Origin: an uncultured Collinsella sp. | GTDB lineage: Bacteria; Actinomycetota; Coriobacteriia; Coriobacteriales; Coriobacteriaceae | Direction: 5' to 3' | Assembly: GCA_902494195.1 (NCBI GenBank) | Contig: CABUSH010000027.1 | Coordinates: forward strand, 1-31,341 | DNA length: 31,341 bases | Shown: piece by piece, positions 31,052 through 31,341 of the stretch | Numbering within the stretch: the stretch's first letter is position 1 | Layout: each line of letters starts with the position of its first letter | The notes under the pieces: model-generated | Database searches by the model: none | The model's input: the letters and a program-made list of their open reading frames with translations, nothing else | What the model was told of the DNA's origin: nothing | Made by a program: the position numbers and the translations under genes

Positions 31052-31341
31052 AGGTTCGTGTGGTTTCCTTTCTTCGAAACGGGTCTGGAACAACCGACGG
31101 GGCGCTTCTGGCAAACCGACCGCCGGGAACGTACAAACATGCATCACAGAGTCGATGCAATAACCAAAATATGATACCCATTTGCACGAGCACAGACCAC
31201 CCATGCATCAAAGCCCCATCTGGACCTGTATATCCCGCCGGTTTCCCGTGGGGCGGGCACTGATGAAGTTTCCTGCTCTACAGTCCTGCTCACGACGGAG
31301 GCCACATTAAGTGGCCTCCTGTTCGTGCGGAACTCGCGATA
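31052..31341. other. Gene-free region upstream of rnj
   Basis: No credible gene. It should hold the rnj promoter (TATCAT at 31176-31171 on the minus strand is a weak -10 candidate). CCCGCC/GGCGGG (31234-31239 with 31252-31257) and the stronger 31297-31319 hairpin suggest the 3' end of a neighbouring unit lies just outside the window. Confidence 0.4.
31297..31319. terminator. Perfect hairpin near the right edge, possible terminator
   Basis: GGAGGCCAC (31297-31305) pairs with GTGGCCTCC (31311-31319) around ATTAA. No T-tract follows on either strand (TGTTCG on plus), so termination is only a possibility. It may close the unit upstream of rnj. Confidence 0.45.

Overview
The window is a dense, mostly minus-strand stretch of a high-GC Gram-positive chromosome. 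Gene content and order point to an actinobacterium of class Coriobacteriia, most likely Collinsella or a close relative. This is inferred from protein style and synteny; no 16S rRNA gene is present. The gene set includes a GarA-like FHA protein next to an FtsR-type MerR regulator, lexA divergent from a LysM membrane protein, and nrdR, hflX, miaA, miaB, recX, recA, pgsA, ftsK and rnj in one block. From memory, that order resembles the deep actinobacterial backbone seen in Mycobacterium (garA/ftsR block, and dut-nrdR-lexA-hflX-miaA-miaB-recX-recA-pgsA3-ftsK-rnj block). Features shared with Firmicutes are also present: RNase Y, SpoVS, DegV, DUF1836, RodZ and RimO.

Layout. 1-1228 (minus): a lantibiotic/bacteriocin-type ABC exporter (ATPase and a truncated permease), visibly richer in GC than everything after it. 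1617-5435 (plus): CDP-alcohol phosphatidyltransferase, GarA-like FHA protein, FtsR-like MerR regulator, apt, and a secreted NlpC/P60 hydrolase, closed by a clear terminator. 5509-7216: degV (plus) and a DUF1836 regulator (minus) converge on a shared bidirectional terminator, and each has the same unusual inverted repeat in its promoter. 7307-9665: trxB (minus) divergent from a GT28/MGDG-synthase-like glycosyltransferase (plus). 9666-10057: a gene-free interval with three strong hairpins. Two of these are copies of one element whose paired arms differ in sequence but still pair. 10058-12962: dut-nrdR-LysM protein (minus), divergent from lexA and a translationally coupled acyltransferase-like membrane protein (plus), with three LexA boxes at exact 28-bp spacing. 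12947-19628 (minus): rny, a stand-alone GHKL ATPase, spoVS, miaB, miaA, hflX. 19886-21738 (minus): recA-recX behind a LexA-box promoter with helically phased repeats upstream. 21996-25061 (minus): yajQ, rimO, pgsA, cinA-C (pncC). 25088-31051 (minus): rnj, ftsK, rodZ.

How it fits together. The window combines DNA-damage response (LexA, RecA, RecX, a YneA/Rv2719c-like LysM protein, dUTPase, NrdR), RNA processing and tRNA/ribosome modification (RNase Y, RNase J, MiaA, MiaB, RimO, HflX) and envelope or division functions (FtsK, RodZ, PgsA, NlpC/P60, FtsR-like regulator).

Most promising undescribed items: (1) the shared DUF1836/DegV operator; (2) the paired covarying 3'-end hairpins at 9679-10041; (3) phased CCAAA repeats upstream of recA; (4) the RG-rich linker in RodZ and the duplicated 12-residue motif in the FtsK linker; (5) the orphan GHKL ATPase between RNase Y and SpoVS; (6) a GarA-like switch that keeps only one of the two phospho-acceptor threonines.
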